The notes: generated from the sequence alone by a model not told the origin. A stretch of 64,000 nt of DNA from Lepas anatifera (GCA_034440635.1 JAOTON010002266.1:744001-808000), one strand, 5' to 3'. Counted from the first letter of the stretch, positions 1 through 11,739 are shown. Translations and numbers: made by a program.

Positions 1-782
1 CGACCAGTGATCGGTGTCATGTGAGGGAACTGCTGGCCAATATGTCATTTAATATAAAGTGAATGGCGCGATTGGGGGCCGATCATAAATTACCTCGCGC
101 TCCGAGAGGGCGGGGGGATCGGACGGAACGTGACATGGGGGAGGGGGGTTGACCAAAGGTGACGTGCTATTACAAGGGTTGGTCTTTTCCCGTCGGCATT
201 TTTGGGAGGTTTTGTTTTGCTGTTCACTTGCGGTCTGGTAAATTTTCGGCATTCATTTGAACAAATTAGACACACTGCACCTTATGCATTGTGAAATCCC
301 CAAATGTCTGAAATGCAAACTAATCACAGCGTCCTATTCTTTTATATCGCAACACCCAAAACGGCGTCCAATTCATGTAAGTTTGTTTAGGAAAAGCAAG
401 GAGGCGTAACAAATACACGGGCTGTGCGCCTTTGAAATACTGGAAGTGGAAAACCCCACTGCAATTATAGTATGTTTGAGTACGAACATTAAAGACGCAT
501 ATTCTTCTTCCAGGGTTTCTGCGTTGCTCTGGCTCAATGACCCTTTTCTGCGACAGCTTAATATTTTGACCCCCCCGTCATAAATCGTCAAAAAAGGTCC
601 GATCCCCGTCAGAAATTCCCCGTCAGAAAAGAAAATGCTGGACCCGTTATCATCTAAGTAAAAGCTTTGACATGCGCATAAAATACCGTAAATTAGTGAT
701 CATATTTGCGTTGAAATTGCCATCCAAAACGGTACGACCATCCTGCCCCATGGGGTAATAAGTACTTATAGCTACTTCATCC
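1..782. other. Non-coding stretch, no gene recognised
   Basis: I see no coding signature, RNA gene or tandem repeat here. The short open frames on the minus strand have low-complexity translations and no family motif. The stretch ends at a clear transposon boundary at 783. Confidence 0.5.
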
Positions 783-1016
783 CATAGGAGGATCCAGGAG
801 GGCAAAAGGGGGCACGTGTCCCCCTCTCTGATCGACTTTCGGTGAAACCTAAAATGTCGCGTCCCATCCCATCCCCAGAATGCAAAAATTGGCGCACACC
901 GATAGGATTTAGCGTCCATCTGATAAGTTTTGCCGGTCAAAATTGGCGCCCCCCGGTCTGGATGGTGCCCTCCCCGGAAGTAACCCCCCCGATCGGAAAG
1001 TATGGATCTGACTATG
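783..1016. mobile_element. hAT-like non-autonomous element (MITE) with 8-bp duplication
   Basis: A 234-bp insertion begins CATAGGAGGATCCAGG and ends with the imperfect inverse GGATCTGACTATG. It is flanked on both sides by the exact 8-bp sequence CTTCATCC (775-782 and 1017-1024). Eight-bp target duplications are typical of hAT transposons, and no transposase is encoded, so it must have been moved in trans. Its inner part (about 890-985, with a segment reading ACCGATAGGATTT) recurs near 53320-53420 in the same orientation and near 53880-53940 inverted, so it belongs to a dispersed family. The hAT assignment rests on duplication length and terminus style only. Confidence 0.75.
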
Positions 1017-1086
1017 CTTCATCCATTAGTACGCATGAACAATCAAGAAGAAAACCAGAAAAATTGTTTTTACAGTAAAAACTTCC

Positions 1087-1176
1087 ACTACCTAGATTCG
1101 AACCCGTATTACCCGTGTGAGAGTCGGGAATGGAGGCCACTATACCATCCCCGCTGCACGAAACCTGGCCGAGTTT
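1087..1176 (-). repeat. tRNA-Glu(CTC)-like retrosequence
   Basis: On the minus strand this contains an A-box-like segment (TGGTATAGTGG), an anticodon-loop-like CTCTCAC with anticodon CTC in a mostly paired stem (CCCGA/ACGGG), and a B box (GGGTTCGAATC). The acceptor stem does not pair and the T stem is weak, so it is not a working tRNA. The 9-bp sequence AAAACTTCC lies on both sides (1078-1086 and 1177-1185), as expected for a retroposed copy. It is either a tRNA pseudogene or a very short tRNA-derived SINE. Confidence 0.5.
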
Positions 1177-1185
1177 AAAACTTCC

Positions 1186-1524
1186 CTGAAAGGTTTTTTT
1201 CAAGCTAAATGTTTTGGACAAACTAATGTAATTCTTGTATTTTTTGGGGCTTAATAAGAATAAATTGAATAATAATACACCATAAAAACATTTTCTACGG
1301 CAAAAAAATCATTTCTAGAACTTAAAACTTTGATTGATAGAATAGAGGTGAAGAGTAGGTTACAACCTATTATTGATATTGTTAACAAATTTGAATAATT
1401 GTTGAGTGGCCTCCAAAAATTTAGCTGAAGATAAAGAAACGATTGGCGGTACCAGAATAAGGATTTTTCAAATATTAGGAAACCACAATAACAATTTTTG
1501 CGACAATTTTAAATTTCCACAATA
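1186..1524. other. AT-rich non-coding stretch
   Basis: Nothing recognisable: no long open frame, no repeat unit and no RNA signature. Confidence 0.4.
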
Positions 1525-1800
1525 AAATTTTGACTTGATCTAGGTCCCTTTAAGAGACCTAAATCAAGGCTTCATGGTATTTTGAGAAACATGCAGGCAA
1601 AATTTCGTCTTTAAAAAGACATGTAAGTGAATAGGTATGATCAAAATGCTTGAGGCTGTAATTTTCAAACCGTAAGTCAGGGAGCAAAATGAATAGAAAA
1701 ATGGTCATCAGCTTCATCAATAGCCCCTCACAAAAACATACACCGAAATTTGATATATGACGGTGTTGTCGACTTGTCGATCTGTGGTGGAATGCTCCCT
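1525..1800. repeat. Dispersed repeat family A, copy 1
   Basis: This 275-bp segment matches the reverse complement of 27640-27905 along its length. Shared landmarks are CTTGATCTAGGT, AAAATTTCGTCTT, AGACATG, TTTTCAAACCGT and the end TCGACTTGTCGAT...GGAATG. A third copy of the terminal part lies at 32215-32255. No coding sequence is seen. It is probably one end of a non-autonomous transposon whose other end I cannot place. Confidence 0.65.
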
Positions 1801-1891
1801 ATACGCCATGGACAAACACTGACAGTGATTACCACTTGAAATAGGCATCTTAAATGATGCTTTTGATGATGATGCCTTTCTTTCGGTGATT

Positions 1892-1893
1892 AC

Positions 1894-1981
<88 letters not shown>
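1892..1981. repeat. Compound (AC)n(TA)n microsatellite
   Basis: About 14 AC repeats pass directly into about 30 TA repeats. The open frame on the opposite strand in this place is an artefact of the repeat. Confidence 0.95.
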
Positions 1982-1984
<3 letters not shown>

Positions 1985-3046
1985 AAATTCGTACACCTAT
2001 AGCTGATTTTTAATATACCAAGGTAGCAGCAATTTTCCCTACGTATCTGTTTCTAGATTGATCTCTCAACTGGAAAAAATAAATAATGTTAGAAGATATT
2101 GATCCAAACAAATTTACAATTACCTGTGGTTTTGAACTGACTAAACCGCTCATGAAAATTCCATTAGCCGTTGTTTGTTTTCCATACCTATTAGTTTTTG
2201 CATTTTGAATAGCGTATTTAAATACGTTTGAAAAAAGGCAGCACGACTAATAGATAATTTTTTTTGTAAAAACGAAGAGAATATATAAGGTTCGTGATTG
2301 TGGTGCGTATGGTGGGCTGGAACGAGCAAGGGGTCTGGTAGTGGAGAGCATGGTGTTGTTAAGGTAAGTGTAGGACTTTGTTAATGGTAAAATGTGTGTA
2401 TGGTAACTAAATTGGTACTGGCTTTAAAATTTGATTTTGTAAAATGTGGTACCAATGAACCTGGAAAGTTGAGCCTGAAAAATAAAACTTTGTAAAAAAA
2501 AAAAAGCTTGCGCTTTAAATGTTTTTTTATTAATTTTTGTATAATATAATTAGTTTTATTAATTTTTATTTTATATTTTTTTTTTTTTTTAATTTAATAT
2601 TTATTTTTTTTTTTATTTTTTTTTATTGTGGTGGTCTGGGCGATAACAGACCTAAGAATCGTAAAAAAGTCTGCAAAGAAAATAAGAGAAAACCGTGGAA
2701 ATGGGATCGGCCAATGTCACCCTTGATTAACCCCCTCAATCCGCCACGCTCTGCAATACCCAGAAGCCCACCCAAGGAGAGGGCCAGCGGGCCCGGGCCC
2801 CCTTCCCCCAAACGCTTCGACTCCAAAGTGCCGGCCCTCGGCCATTTCTGGCGTGGCACTCGACGTGGGTTCTGGTAATAATTGACCGCTGCAGGCACCC
2901 ATCGAGAGCGGAAATGAGGCTTGATCTGGCTTTTAGGACCAGTTCTCCTCTCACCTTACCGCCCCTGCTCACAGTGTGTCGTCCCTGCGGTGAATTATTC
3001 ACCCAATATGTGATTCGACCACAGGCCATGTTTAGAATAATTGTAC
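1982..3046. other. Non-coding; retroposon-like poly(A) end and T-rich tract
   Basis: No gene is recognised. Around 2479-2504 an AATAAA signal followed closely by a run of A residues looks like the 3' end of a retroposed transcript on the plus strand; the body before it (about 2290-2480) has no open frame I recognise. A long T-rich tract follows (2520-2630), then a G+C-richer stretch whose open frames show no family motif. Confidence 0.4.
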
Positions 3047-3053
3047 CCCCTTC

Positions 3054-3288
3054 CATAAGCGTTGGAAAAGGGGGCTAGGGGGGCCTGGCGCCCCACTTTT
3101 TGGCTGAAAATTTCCTGATCTCAGTCAAAATGGGAGAAAACAGGACATGGTTATAACCAACCGCTGCGGAAAGCAGCGAGGAGTCCAAATTCAGACGGTT
3201 CTTGGTCCTAACGTGGAAAGTTTTTTGTCAACATCAGGTTGGAGTTTTGCTGCCCCCCCCACTTTTTTGCGCGGTGGCGACGCTTATG
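3054..3288. mobile_element. Short inverted-terminus MITE with 7-bp duplication
   Basis: A 235-bp element starts CATAAGCGTTGG and ends with the inverse GGCGACGCTTATG. CCCCTTC is repeated at both borders (3047-3053 and 3289-3295), or 8 bp if one base is shared with the terminus. It encodes nothing. A related but incomplete copy lies at 16612-16740, sharing the G-rich left part, CCCCACTTTTTGG and TGATCTCAGT. The superfamily is probably hAT by duplication length, but this is inference. Confidence 0.7.
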
Positions 3289-3529
3289 CCCCTTCACTTG
3301 CATTTTACACCACATGACAAATATGTATTGCTTTTTACCTGATAAGTACCCTCTCTGACCAATTTTTCCCTTGCAGTAACCTGTCACGCCCTGTCAAACA
3401 TGCCACCTCCCATCAGACACCCCCGCCCCTTCGTCAGCCGGGCCCCCAAACGAAAATCCTTGGTGTGCGCCTGGCAATATCCCAATTCTATAGATCTCAT
3501 GAGAGGCATAAAGAAACCCCGTCAGGTGG

Positions 3530-6220
3530 CAGGTGATGCGGACCCCGACCAGCTCGGGGATACCAGATCAAGTCAGGAGGCATTAATCAGCTCAGGAGCC
3601 CCATACCATCTCAGGGGCCCTCATCAGCCTCTGTGGGCCCAGCTAAGCTCAGGGTTTTAGAGCTGCTCATGAAATCACGTAAGGAGGCCCAGATCAGCTT
3701 AAAGGGCACCGGATTAGCTCAGGGGGCACCAGACTAGCTCAGAGGGCATCAGATGGGCTCAGGAGGCACCAGATCGACTACGGGGCATTAGTGCAGCTCA
3801 GGTGGCACCCGATCCGCTCGGGGGCCAGATCAGCTCCCAGCCCCCCAGACTATGGCAGGAGCATAAATCAGCTCAGGGAGCAACATAACAGCTCAGGAGA
3901 CACAAGGTGGGCTCAGGGCCCACCAAACCAGCTCAAGGGGGCACCAGGCCATCTAAGGAGACATCAATAATCAGCTGAGGGGGCACCTAATCAGCTGAAG
4001 AGGCACCATATTGACTTAGGAGACAGAATCAACTTGGGGAGGCATGAGATCAGCTCGGGGGTCCGAATCAGCTCAAGGGGCACTAAATCAACTATGAGGG
4101 AACCAATCAAGCTCGAAGGCATTAGACTAACTCAGAGGGCATTATATAGTTTCAGGAGGCATAATTATTTGCTCAGTGGGCCACTCGATTGACTCAGGAG
4201 CACCAGATCAGCTTAGAGGGCAAGTAATCAGCTCAAGGGGCACAGTACCAGCTGAGAGGCCACGAGATGAAATCAAGGAGCACCAGATTAGCTTCACCCG
4301 TACGATTATTGGCGACGATGAGGCATTAGGTGGACACATACTAGGTCCCCATACTCTTCCCGGGTGCTTGGAAACGCGACAGAATGCCCTAGCTGACCGA
4401 AAAAGGTATTAAGTTGTCCAACAATAGTTTCAATCGCTACATGCGGTCCAGTTACATCTAGGTTCACCGGCGTAGGGCACTAAATTTCGAGCGGCACGGC
4501 CCAAGTTGGGTACACCACCTGGCAGTCAAAAGGGCACCCCGGCAGTGATGGGGGCACGTGCCCCCTGTGCCCCCTGGCTGCACCCCTGGACAGTAGATCA
4601 ACTCCGGGAGGCATTGAATAAGCTCAGGGGGCCCGGATCAGCTCAAGGGGCACTAAAACAGCTAAAAGGACACCAGGCAAGCTCGGAGGTATCGAACTAA
4701 CTCAGAGAGTATTATATAGGCTCAGAACGCACACCTATTTTCTCATGGGGGCACCAGATTGACTACGAGGGCACCAGATCAGCACAGAGGGCACAATATC
4801 AGCTCCAGGGGGCACCAGATGAGCTCCACCCGTACGATTATTGGCGACGATGAGGCATTATCTGGAAACGGATTACGTGCCTATACTCTTCCCGGGTGCT
4901 TGGAAAGGCGACAGAATGCCCTAGCTGACCAAAAAAGCACTTAATTGTCAACCAATAGCTGAAATCGCTAAATGCACTCTAGTTCCATCTAGGTTCAACG
5001 ACGTAGGACACTAAATTTCGAACGGTACGGCCTAAAGGGAGTACACCACCTGAAAATTAAAAGGGCACCCGGCACCGATGGGGGGCACGTGGCCCCTGTG
5101 CCCCCTGGACAGTAGATAAACTTCGGGAGGCATTAAATAAGTTCAGGGGCCCGGATAAGTTCAAGGGGCACTAAAACAGCTAATAGGGCACCAGGCAAGC
5201 TCGGAGGCAACAGACTAACTTAGAGAGCATTATATAGGTTCAGAAGGCACAATTATTTATTCAGGGGAGGGGGGCACCAGATTGACTACGAGGGCATCAG
5301 ATCAGCTCAGAAGGCACATGATCACCTCCAGGGGGCACCAGATGAGCTCCATCCGTACGATTATTGGCGCCGATGAGGCATTATCTGGAAAAGGATTACG
5401 TGCCTATACTCTTCCCGGGTGCTTGGAAAGGCGAAAGAATGCTTTAGCTGACCAAAAAGGCACTTAATTGTCACACAATAGTTAAAATCGCTAAATGCGG
5501 CCTAGTTCCATCTAGGTTCAACGGCGTAGGGCACTAAATTTCGAGCGGCATGGCCCAAAGGGGTACACCACCTGGCAATCAAAAGGGCACCCGGCACCGA
5601 TAGGAGGACGTGCCCCCTGTGCCTCCTGGCTGCGGCCCTGGACAGTAGATAAACTACGGGAGGCATTAAATAAATTCAGGGGCCCGGATCAGCTCAAGGG
5701 GCACTAAAACAGATAATACGGCACCAGGCAAGCTCGGAGGCATCAGACTAACTCAGAGAGCAATATATAGGTTCAGAAGGCACAATTATTTTCTCAGGGA
5801 AGGGGGGGCACCAGATTGACTACGAGGGCATCAGATCAGCTCTGAGGGCACATGATCAGCTCCAGGGCCAAGACCAGCGCTCAGGGGGTACCAGATGAGC
5901 TCAAGGGGACCAGAATAGCTCTGCCCTTACGATTATTGGCGACGATGAGGCTTATCTGGAAACGGATTACGTGCCTTTACTCTTCCCGGGTGCTTGGAAA
6001 GGCGACAGAATGCCCTAACTGACCAAAAAGGCACTTAATTGTCAAACAATAGTTTAAATCGCTAAATGCAGTCTAGTTCTATCTAGGCCCAACGGCGTAG
6101 GGCACTAAATTTCGAGCGGCACGGCCCAAAGAGGGTACACCACCTTGGCAATCAAAAGGGCACCCCGGCACCGATGGGGGGGGGGCACGTGCCCCCTGTG
6201 CCCCCCCTGGCTGCGCCCCT
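3530..6220. repeat. Degenerate minisatellite with ~530-bp higher-order repeat
   Basis: The block is built from a degenerate unit of about 20 bp around GGGCACCAGATCAGCTCA. From about 4200 a higher-order unit appears: the segment TACGATTATTGGCG recurs near 4303, 4832, 5356 and 5929, each time followed by a conserved stretch ending in CCCGGGTGCTTGGAAA. The spacing is thus about 529, 524 and 573 bp. Each higher-order copy ends near CACGTGCCCCCTGTGCC. At 6204-6220 the sequence CTGGCTGCGCCCCTG resembles the right terminus of a hAT-like MITE, so the array may sit inside a transposon. Short open frames here only reflect the repeat. Confidence 0.85.
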
Positions 6221-6221
6221 G

Positions 6222-6901
6222 AGTGAGCGGAGCTGCCAGTATAGACTAGAAAAACTGCGGGAAGAGTGACAGAAACTCTTAAAAAAGGCCGGAGCGAACC
6301 ATGTCAGAAGAATGTATAAAAATTTCAGTTCGGTTAATTTCATAACACACCTGTCGATTCGGGAGAACAAGGCGATCTCCAGCTTCTATGCTGGCAGGTG
6401 CTCGAAGGATGTTCCGTGGTAGTTGAACGGGTAAGGTCTTGGCGTGACGCTTCGCTATGCGCGTCGCAGACTCGGTCTCCACAGCTTCCTCGTCGGATTG
6501 CACATCGTACATTTATTCTTCAGCAGAGCTTGCTGAGTCGAGTGTGCATACTCAAGCGCGGCACCAGCCGAAGAACTTTCCCGCTACTCTTCTTTGTGCC
6601 GTCTGTCATGCATTCTGCAGTCGTTCCTTACCAGCGAGCTTTTTGTCATTACCGCTCGTGGTCCCTTACCTGGCGCCACGCTGGTCAGCGTAGAACACGA
6701 TGTCTTCTTCCTTGTAATTTGATGTTAGTAGGTGGCTCTGTTGTAGTTCAACAATCACGTTTGGTGGTTATATGTTCCTTAGATTGTCCAACACTAACAG
6801 AAATTTTTATACATTTTTCTGACATGGATGGCTCCGGCTTTTTGGAGTTTCCGCCACTCTTGCCACAGTTTTTCTAGTCTATGCCGGTAACTCCGCTCAC
6901 T
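6222..6901. repeat. Inverted-repeat element, ~115-bp arms
   Basis: The left arm (6222-6338, beginning AGTGAGCGGAG) and the right arm (about 6790-6901) are inverted copies sharing AGACTAGAAAAACTG, AGCCGGAG or a close variant, and ATGTATAAAAATTTC. Between them lie about 450 bp, including a plus-strand open frame at 6398-6877 with no recognisable domain. It could be a foldback MITE or two copies of one element integrated head to head. The left arm starts directly after the hAT-like terminus at 6220. Confidence 0.65.
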
Positions 6902-8339
6902 GATGGTATGTATTCTAGCCATATGCCAGAACCCGAGGACTTTTTCTACAGCCTTTTCGTAGGCCTATTGTCTGTCATCACTATCATAAGCCATGTGGAA
7001 GAAATACTTGAGGACCTGTCGTACTGCTCGAAGCTAGCTTCTGTAATTGAGGAGGAATGCTGACCTACGTAATAGACGCGGGTAGTGGATCGAATCGCCG
7101 GCAATTTGCCCGTCTTTGACTGGCCAGCAATGGTGGATTCAAGGTGGGGGGGGGCTCAGGCCTCTCCCCCGAAATGTCCGAGTTCCTATAGTTTATAGGT
7201 CTTCTGTCTCCATAGCTTAGCCTGTGATCAAGCCGAACTAAAATTATAAGATTTTTTCGCCGGAATAAGAAAAAAGATCCGTGGAAGCTCACTTCGGTTA
7301 TCAATTAGTAACATGCTCTTCCGAAAAATCTGTGTTATTGCAGGCCCAAGCCTGGCTACAATAGGACAGTTTTCCTGAACATTTGAAGACGCTGCATTTT
7401 ACTTCATTATTCATAAACTTTTATTTTTTATCAAAGCCTACACATTGGAAAGGTACTTAGTAATATGGTGTGGTGGAATGCGGCTTATTAAGGCAGAATC
7501 TAAGGATGGTATAGTTCATGGTCGGGATAAAATATGTGAGCGAATCTCAGACATTCTTTATTGGTTTAGCCTTATGAACATCCATTCTTGAAACAGTCTT
7601 TGCCATTTTTACCAACCAAAGTGTTATAAATGCTCCTCACGTGACCGAAGTAACTCAATTACTATAGATGGAACACAGAGTGCGTATTAACTAAAATACA
7701 CATCGAAATAGGCATGCAAATGCCTACATTTTGCGAAAATATGATGGTTAACTTAATGTTAAGAGTAATCTGGCTTCTAAATTCAACCAAATACGTTCCA
7801 AATACACAGGATTTATGGCAAACGATCGGTGGATTTCGGTTTCTGGGCTCTGAACAGAAGAGCTATATCTCTGTGGCATCAAAACAGGTTTTTTTAACAT
7901 TTTTTACAAATTCAGAATTCCAAATCCAATCCGCGACCCCTAGAAATTTTTGAATTTGTATGATTTTGGTACCATTGGACTCAGGAGGTCTCAAACAATG
8001 GGAAAAACCACCGCCACCCAAAAATTTGCATGGTCGGTGCAAAATGAGGCCCCCTAATGCACCTGTCCGAGTTAGTCAAGGGTACGCTCAGTACGGCTCC
8101 TCGCGCAGGCAAACCACATCACAAAGGGGCAGCAGTTTGAAAAACAACAGTGCACGCCCCATGTTGAGGAATTAACGTGTCTTAAAATCGCGCGTCCCCA
8201 GCTATACAATGGTACAATTATTGTGCAATTGCCTCTCTTATCACCCCTAAACGGCGCACTTCCTAGCACCTGGGCAATTCCAGCACCAATCGACCAAGGC
8301 CTACACTGTACCTCTTCTTTAGGTGGACTATGATAAGGA
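6902..8339. other. Non-coding stretch with one dispersed segment
   Basis: No gene is recognised. The segment 7130-7190 (G-rich core, CCCCGAAATGTCCGAG, CCTATAG) recurs inverted at 24958-25025, so a mobile-element terminus is likely. The open frames at 7714-7953 and 7960-8175 show no family motif. Confidence 0.45.
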
Positions 8340-9560
8340 GGATAAAAAGGAGCCCCGCCTACCCCCGTTAGTGCCCGACCTCTCTCCAGGGCGCGTTAGT
8401 GCCAGATCCCTCTTCAGGGCGCGTTAGTGCCAGACCCCTCTCCAGGGCGTGCTAGTTCGACCCCTCTCCAGGGCGCGTTAGTGTATACCTCTCTCCAGTG
8501 CGCGTTAGTGCCAGACCCCTCTCCAGGGCGTGCTAGTGTCCGACCCCTCTCCCCAGTGCGCGTTAGTGCCAGACCCCTCTCCAGGGCGCGTTAGTGTCCG
8601 ACCCCTCTCCAGGGCGCGTTAGTGTATACTCTCTCCAGTGCGCGTTAGTGTCCGACCCCTCTCCAGGGCGCGTTAGTGTATACCTCTCTCCAGTGCGCGT
8701 TAGTGCCAGACCCCTCTCCAGGGCGCGTTAGTGTCATACCTCTCTCCAGTGCGCGTTAGTGTATACCTCTCTCCAGTGCGCGTTAGTGTCCGACCCCTCT
8801 CCAGGGCGCGTTAGTGTATACCTCTCTCCAGTGCGCGTTAGTGCCAGACCCCTCTCCAGGGCGCGTTAGTGTATACCTCTCTCCAGGGCGCGTTAGTGCC
8901 AGACCCCTCTCCAGGGCGCGTTAGTGTCCGACCCCTCTCCAGGGCGCGTTAGTGTATACCTCTCTCCAGTGCGCGTTAGTGCCAGACCCCTCTCCAGGGC
9001 GCGTTAGTGTATACCTCTCTCCAGTGCGCGTTAGTGCCAGACCCCTCTCCAGGGCGCGTTAGTGTCCGACCCCTCTCCAGGGCGCGTTAGTGTATACCCT
9101 CTCCAGTCGCGTTAGTGCCAGACCCCTCTCCAGGGCGCATTAGTGTATACCTCTCTCCAGTGCGCGTTAGTGCCAGACCCCTCTCCAGGGCGCGTTAGTG
9201 TATACCTCTCTCCAGTGCGCGTTAGTGCCAGACCCCTCTCCAGTGCGCGTTAGTGCCAGACCCCTCTCCAGGGCGCGTTAGTGTCCGACCCCTCTCCAGG
9301 GCGCGTTAGTGTATACCTCTCTCCAGGGCGCGTTAGTGTCCGACCCCTCTCCAGTGCGCGTTAGTGCCAGACCCCTCTCCAGGGCGTGCTAGTGTCCGAC
9401 CCCTCTCCAGGGCGCGTTAGTGTATACCTCTCTCCAGTGCGCGTTAGCGTCAGACCCCTCTCCAGTGCGCGTTAGTGTCAGACACCTCCAGTGCGCGTTA
9501 GTGTCAGACACCTCCAGTGCGCGTTAGCGCCAGACTCATCTGCAGTGCGCCTGTTAGCCA
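8340..9560. repeat. 28-bp minisatellite, about 40 copies
   Basis: Tandem units of about 28 bp are built on GCGCGTTAGTG followed by one of three linkers: CCAGACCCCTCTCCAGG, TCCGACCCCTCTCCAGG or the shorter TATACCTCTCTCCAGT. The linker types alternate irregularly, suggesting dimeric or trimeric amplification units. Copies at both edges are diverged, while the centre is homogeneous, as expected of unequal exchange. No open frame runs through it. It is not a CRISPR array: the units abut and there are no unique spacers. Confidence 0.95.
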
Positions 9561-10341
9561 GGTTCTGCCGCCCTTAGTTTGATATATCAGCATTTTGGGA
9601 TAACTTCAGGCGCAAGCGACCCAAGCTGGCCCGGCAAGACTTCCACGCCAATGAAAAGCCGATATGCCTGCGAATACGTGGCCTACCAGAATGGAACTTG
9701 CTCTGATGGTGACCGGCACCAACACAATTATAGCTATACAATTTTTGAAAATGTCTAACCCTACCTAAAATAGGTGTAGGTTTCCCCTAGACCTTGTAAC
9801 ACCCTCGGGATAAAGATTTTGATAAGTTTAAACGCTCGGTAAACTCTAGAAAAACAAACTATTCCCTAATTATTCAAGCTATTCGTGGAATGCGTGTGGG
9901 CTTTAAAAAAGTGTGCGTTTCCGAAAAGTTGCTTGGCTGTAGTTGCTGAGGATTAAACCGAGGAAATTATTCATTCAGGATTTGGAAATGGTAATATAAA
10001 ATTTAGCGTTATCTTGTTACTGCCCTGTGCATTTCTCTACCGTTTTCCTTGTACATTTTCTGTAAGCAAGACATTCATTGATGGCTACTGGACTTACAGT
10101 GAAATTTCGTGGCATGTTGTACCCGGTATAGAAAATGGCGATAGGCCATTATAAATGTTTAAGCCAAACTTCAAATACCAGGTTGAAACAAAGGCATTCT
10201 TACAGTTATCGCCAATAATCGCCAACATTTGATGAGTTGGTATCCACTGTAACCAAATGTGTTGGATACTGCAGACCCGGATTGCCTGCTCGTGGAGCCG
10301 TGCAGACTATGGCTTTTCATTTGCTCTGAGTGCAGCTGTCA
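9561..10341. other. Non-coding stretch, nothing recognised
   Basis: No tandem repeat or RNA gene is seen. The last 100 bp could be the decayed upstream part of the transposase remnant that starts at 10342. Confidence 0.4.
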
Positions 10342-10585
10342 TGGCCGTACCCTAGCCCTGATCTGAACCCCACTTGCAACGGCCTGCACAGCAACCATAT
10401 AGATGGAGCCAGAATCAACCCAACTATTTCTCCTCTCTGAAACTCCTTTCTTTATTGCAGTCAATCTCGAAGGCTTCGCCCGTCGCGTTCTTGCCCAAAT
10501 CTGTTATCCTGGCTCTCCAGGCATTGGAAGAAGAATGGAATGTCTTGGCTCGATTGCGCTGTATACCCAACATACTTCTGAATAA
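10342..10585 (+). pseudogene. Tc1/mariner transposase remnant (C-terminal part)
   Basis: One frame begins WPYPSPDLNP, the block that precedes the last acidic catalytic residue in Tc1/mariner DDE transposases. About 45 codons later another frame has ALEEEWN, the usual helix near the C terminus of Tc1 proteins. The two blocks are in different frames, and the residue after NP is threonine rather than the usual isoleucine-glutamate, so the catalytic acid is lost. The N-terminal DNA-binding part and terminal inverted repeats are not visible. It is a dead DNA-transposon fragment. Confidence 0.6.
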
Positions 10586-11600
10586 CGCTTCGGAAAATTT
10601 TTACATTAGGATTTATCTCTGCCCCAGTATTTTCAGCATTGGCACGGTCTTATGAGCACTATTTAGCTTAAAAACTAGTTGTTTAACTACGGTGTGTTTC
10701 AAGGACTGAACCAGTGTGTGAAGACCGTTGTGGAGGTTAACCTTAAACATATTTTTCCGGCAAATCATCTGAGAATGTTTACTTAGGTAGAAAGGCTACG
10801 CAACACTTAGCGAAGAGCACTGTGGAGTCTCACAAAAACCTAGCTAAGGTCTGAGCGGAAACCAGTAGTTTTCCTGACATAGAGGGTGAGAAAGTCTATT
10901 ACAGAAGCCGCGTGGGGTCTTTATGAAATTAAATAAGATTCTTCCCAGCAAACAATGCTGGGTGGACTATACGTAGGCTGTGGGTGGGCTGGGTGGACTG
11001 CCCCGTGCCTGGCCGTCTCTTTTTTTGTAAAGGCAATAAAAAACTGAAACATCTGCAAGTATCAAGAAACATGATCATGGTGAAAATTGTATGAATGCCC
11101 CCAGAAAACCTAGAAATGCATTTTTGTATTAAAAAACAGGATAAATATAAAAGCCCAAATCATTTTTCGGCTTTTATTATTGTTTATTAGACCATAATAG
11201 AGCTGGAAATCATGGTGCAAAATCTCATTTTCCCCTGTTTCATATACTGACAAAGCCTAATGCACACCGGCCTGAACTAGGTATTTCCATACATGACTTC
11301 CTGCGTTCTTTCTCGCCGTTTCCTCTCATTTATTGGTTCCGTGTTTTTTTCCACTTCGTAGTAGAAGACGGCCGGCCTCGTCACGCCTTTCAATGGCTCA
11401 TGGACGGCTGTTGCTCGGCATTTGGTTCGGGGTGCGTGTCCGAATTAATGCTTTGTGTTGGGAGTGATATGAAATGGAGTTTGATTGGGTCCAGTTCTCG
11501 GAGCTCATTTGAAAAGACTCGGGTAGTAAGTGCCTTGACCTTTTTCACGAAGCGCTTCTCATCCAGTGGATGGCAGGCGGCGTACTACGGAACTGGAACT
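10586..11600. other. Non-coding stretch, nothing recognised
   Basis: No coding family, tandem repeat or RNA signature stands out. The open frame at 11400-11654 has no recognisable domain. Confidence 0.4.
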
Positions 11601-11602
11601 TT

Positions 11603-11735
11603 CCTAGATAAGCTATCGGGCCCGTTCGGGTTTCTTGTTCTGTATTACAGTTAATGATATTTGTATATTCGTTGCGGGGGCCACCACAGAAAAGTGGCAG
11701 GGAGCGGTATCCCCCTGACGCCCGGGCTCCTACGC
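11603..11735. repeat. Direct repeat flanking minisatellite, left copy
   Basis: About 130 bp with AAGCTATCGGGCC, GGGTTTCTTG, GTTGCGGGGGCC and CCACAGAAAAGTGG, ending in a G/C-rich stretch and TCCTACGCC. The same order of landmarks recurs at 12968-13095, so the minisatellite between them is bracketed by direct copies. Confidence 0.7.
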
Positions 11736-11739
11736 CCAT

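Noticed and set aside
1087..1176. Functional tRNA-Glu
   Set aside because: The acceptor stem does not pair and the T stem is weak; flanking direct repeats indicate retroposition.
6398..6877. 159-codon open frame between the arms of the foldback element
   Set aside because: No recognisable motif, biased composition, and overlapping frames on both strands of similar quality.
8340..9560. Possible CRISPR-like array
   Set aside because: Units are contiguous, there are no unique spacers, and the genome is clearly animal.
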